Source: Saprospiraceae bacterium
GTDB lineage: Bacteria; Bacteroidota; Bacteroidia; Chitinophagales; Saprospiraceae
Length of the DNA stretch: 64,000 nt
NCBI GenBank assembly: GCA_020629515.1
Contig: JAHDDE010000001.1
Coordinates: 51,783 to 115,782, forward strand
Direction of reading: 5' to 3'
Made by a program: the position numbers and the translations under genes. The notes beneath the pieces are model-generated. The model made no database searches, was not told the DNA's origin, and saw only the letters and a list, made by a program, of their open reading frames with translations. Positions within the stretch are counted from its first letter, which is position 1; every line of letters starts with the position of its first letter. Positions 63,993-64,000 of this stretch are shown in pieces.

Positions 63993-64000
63993 CCCAAGGT

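Overview
The window is a dense, AT-rich stretch of chromosome from a member of the Bacteroidota. Lineage markers are a gldA-gldF-gldG gliding/T9SS ABC operon, porX, the ftsX-DUF3098-uppP-truB order, a fused secDF, TonB-dependent receptors with carboxypeptidase-like N-terminal domains, OmpA/PD40 lipoproteins, and several promoters matching the Bacteroidota -7 box TAnnTTTG. A protein with YETVTEQVL-type repeats and a 3-coathanger-like C-terminus on a secreted protease suggest a Saprospiria/Cytophagia-like marine lineage, but this is not settled. I see no tRNA, rRNA, CRISPR array, IS element or prophage.

Layout. 0.7-3.0 kb: an ECF sigma factor, two very small ORFs and a TrkH potassium channel. 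3.2-6.7 kb (minus): an FMN 2-hydroxyacid oxidase, a divergent Nramp-like transporter and a HisC-like aminotransferase. 6.9-12.6 kb: a TPR-linked adenylate cyclase, a prolyl oligopeptidase lipoprotein, an unknown secreted protein and MiaE. 12.6-23.0 kb (minus): a TPR/PD40/SPOR protein, then gldA-gldF-gldG followed by a phospholipase C-like protein and a DUF368 (PopT-type) lipid-carrier transporter, then ftsX-DUF3098-uppP-truB. 23.2-31.9 kb (plus): a small barrel protein, a GDPD lipoprotein, an alpha/beta hydrolase, LeuRS and a large M36 metallopeptidase. 31.9-44.9 kb (minus): a penicillin-acylase-type lipoprotein, a PorE-like TPR/PD40/OmpA lipoprotein, SecDF, a DUF547 lipoprotein, a TonB receptor, a TerB-like protein and a purine-base permease. 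45.0-47.7 kb: a periplasmic adenosine deaminase and a NUP protein, divergent from the permease. 48.0-54.6 kb: an Oar-like receptor, an APC permease, and a Type II restriction-modification pair whose genes meet tail to tail, with an unlisted 59-residue ORF next to the nuclease. 54.6-64.0 kb: PorX, an HD hydrolase, a highly repetitive OmpA/peptidoglycan-binding protein, GlyA, and clpP-clpX-truA.

Themes. (1) Envelope and secretion: SecDF, GldAFG, PorX and a PorE-like protein lie in separate operons and would serve Sec export and the Type IX system. (2) Undecaprenyl-phosphate recycling: UppP and the DUF368 protein are about 5 kb apart. (3) Extracytoplasmic purine salvage: adenosine deaminase, a NUP protein that looks like a nucleoside phosphorylase, and a base permease, with a perfect 16-bp palindrome between the divergent units. 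(4) A probable CTAG-specific restriction-modification system, consistent with a striking scarcity of CTAG in the part of the window I scanned.
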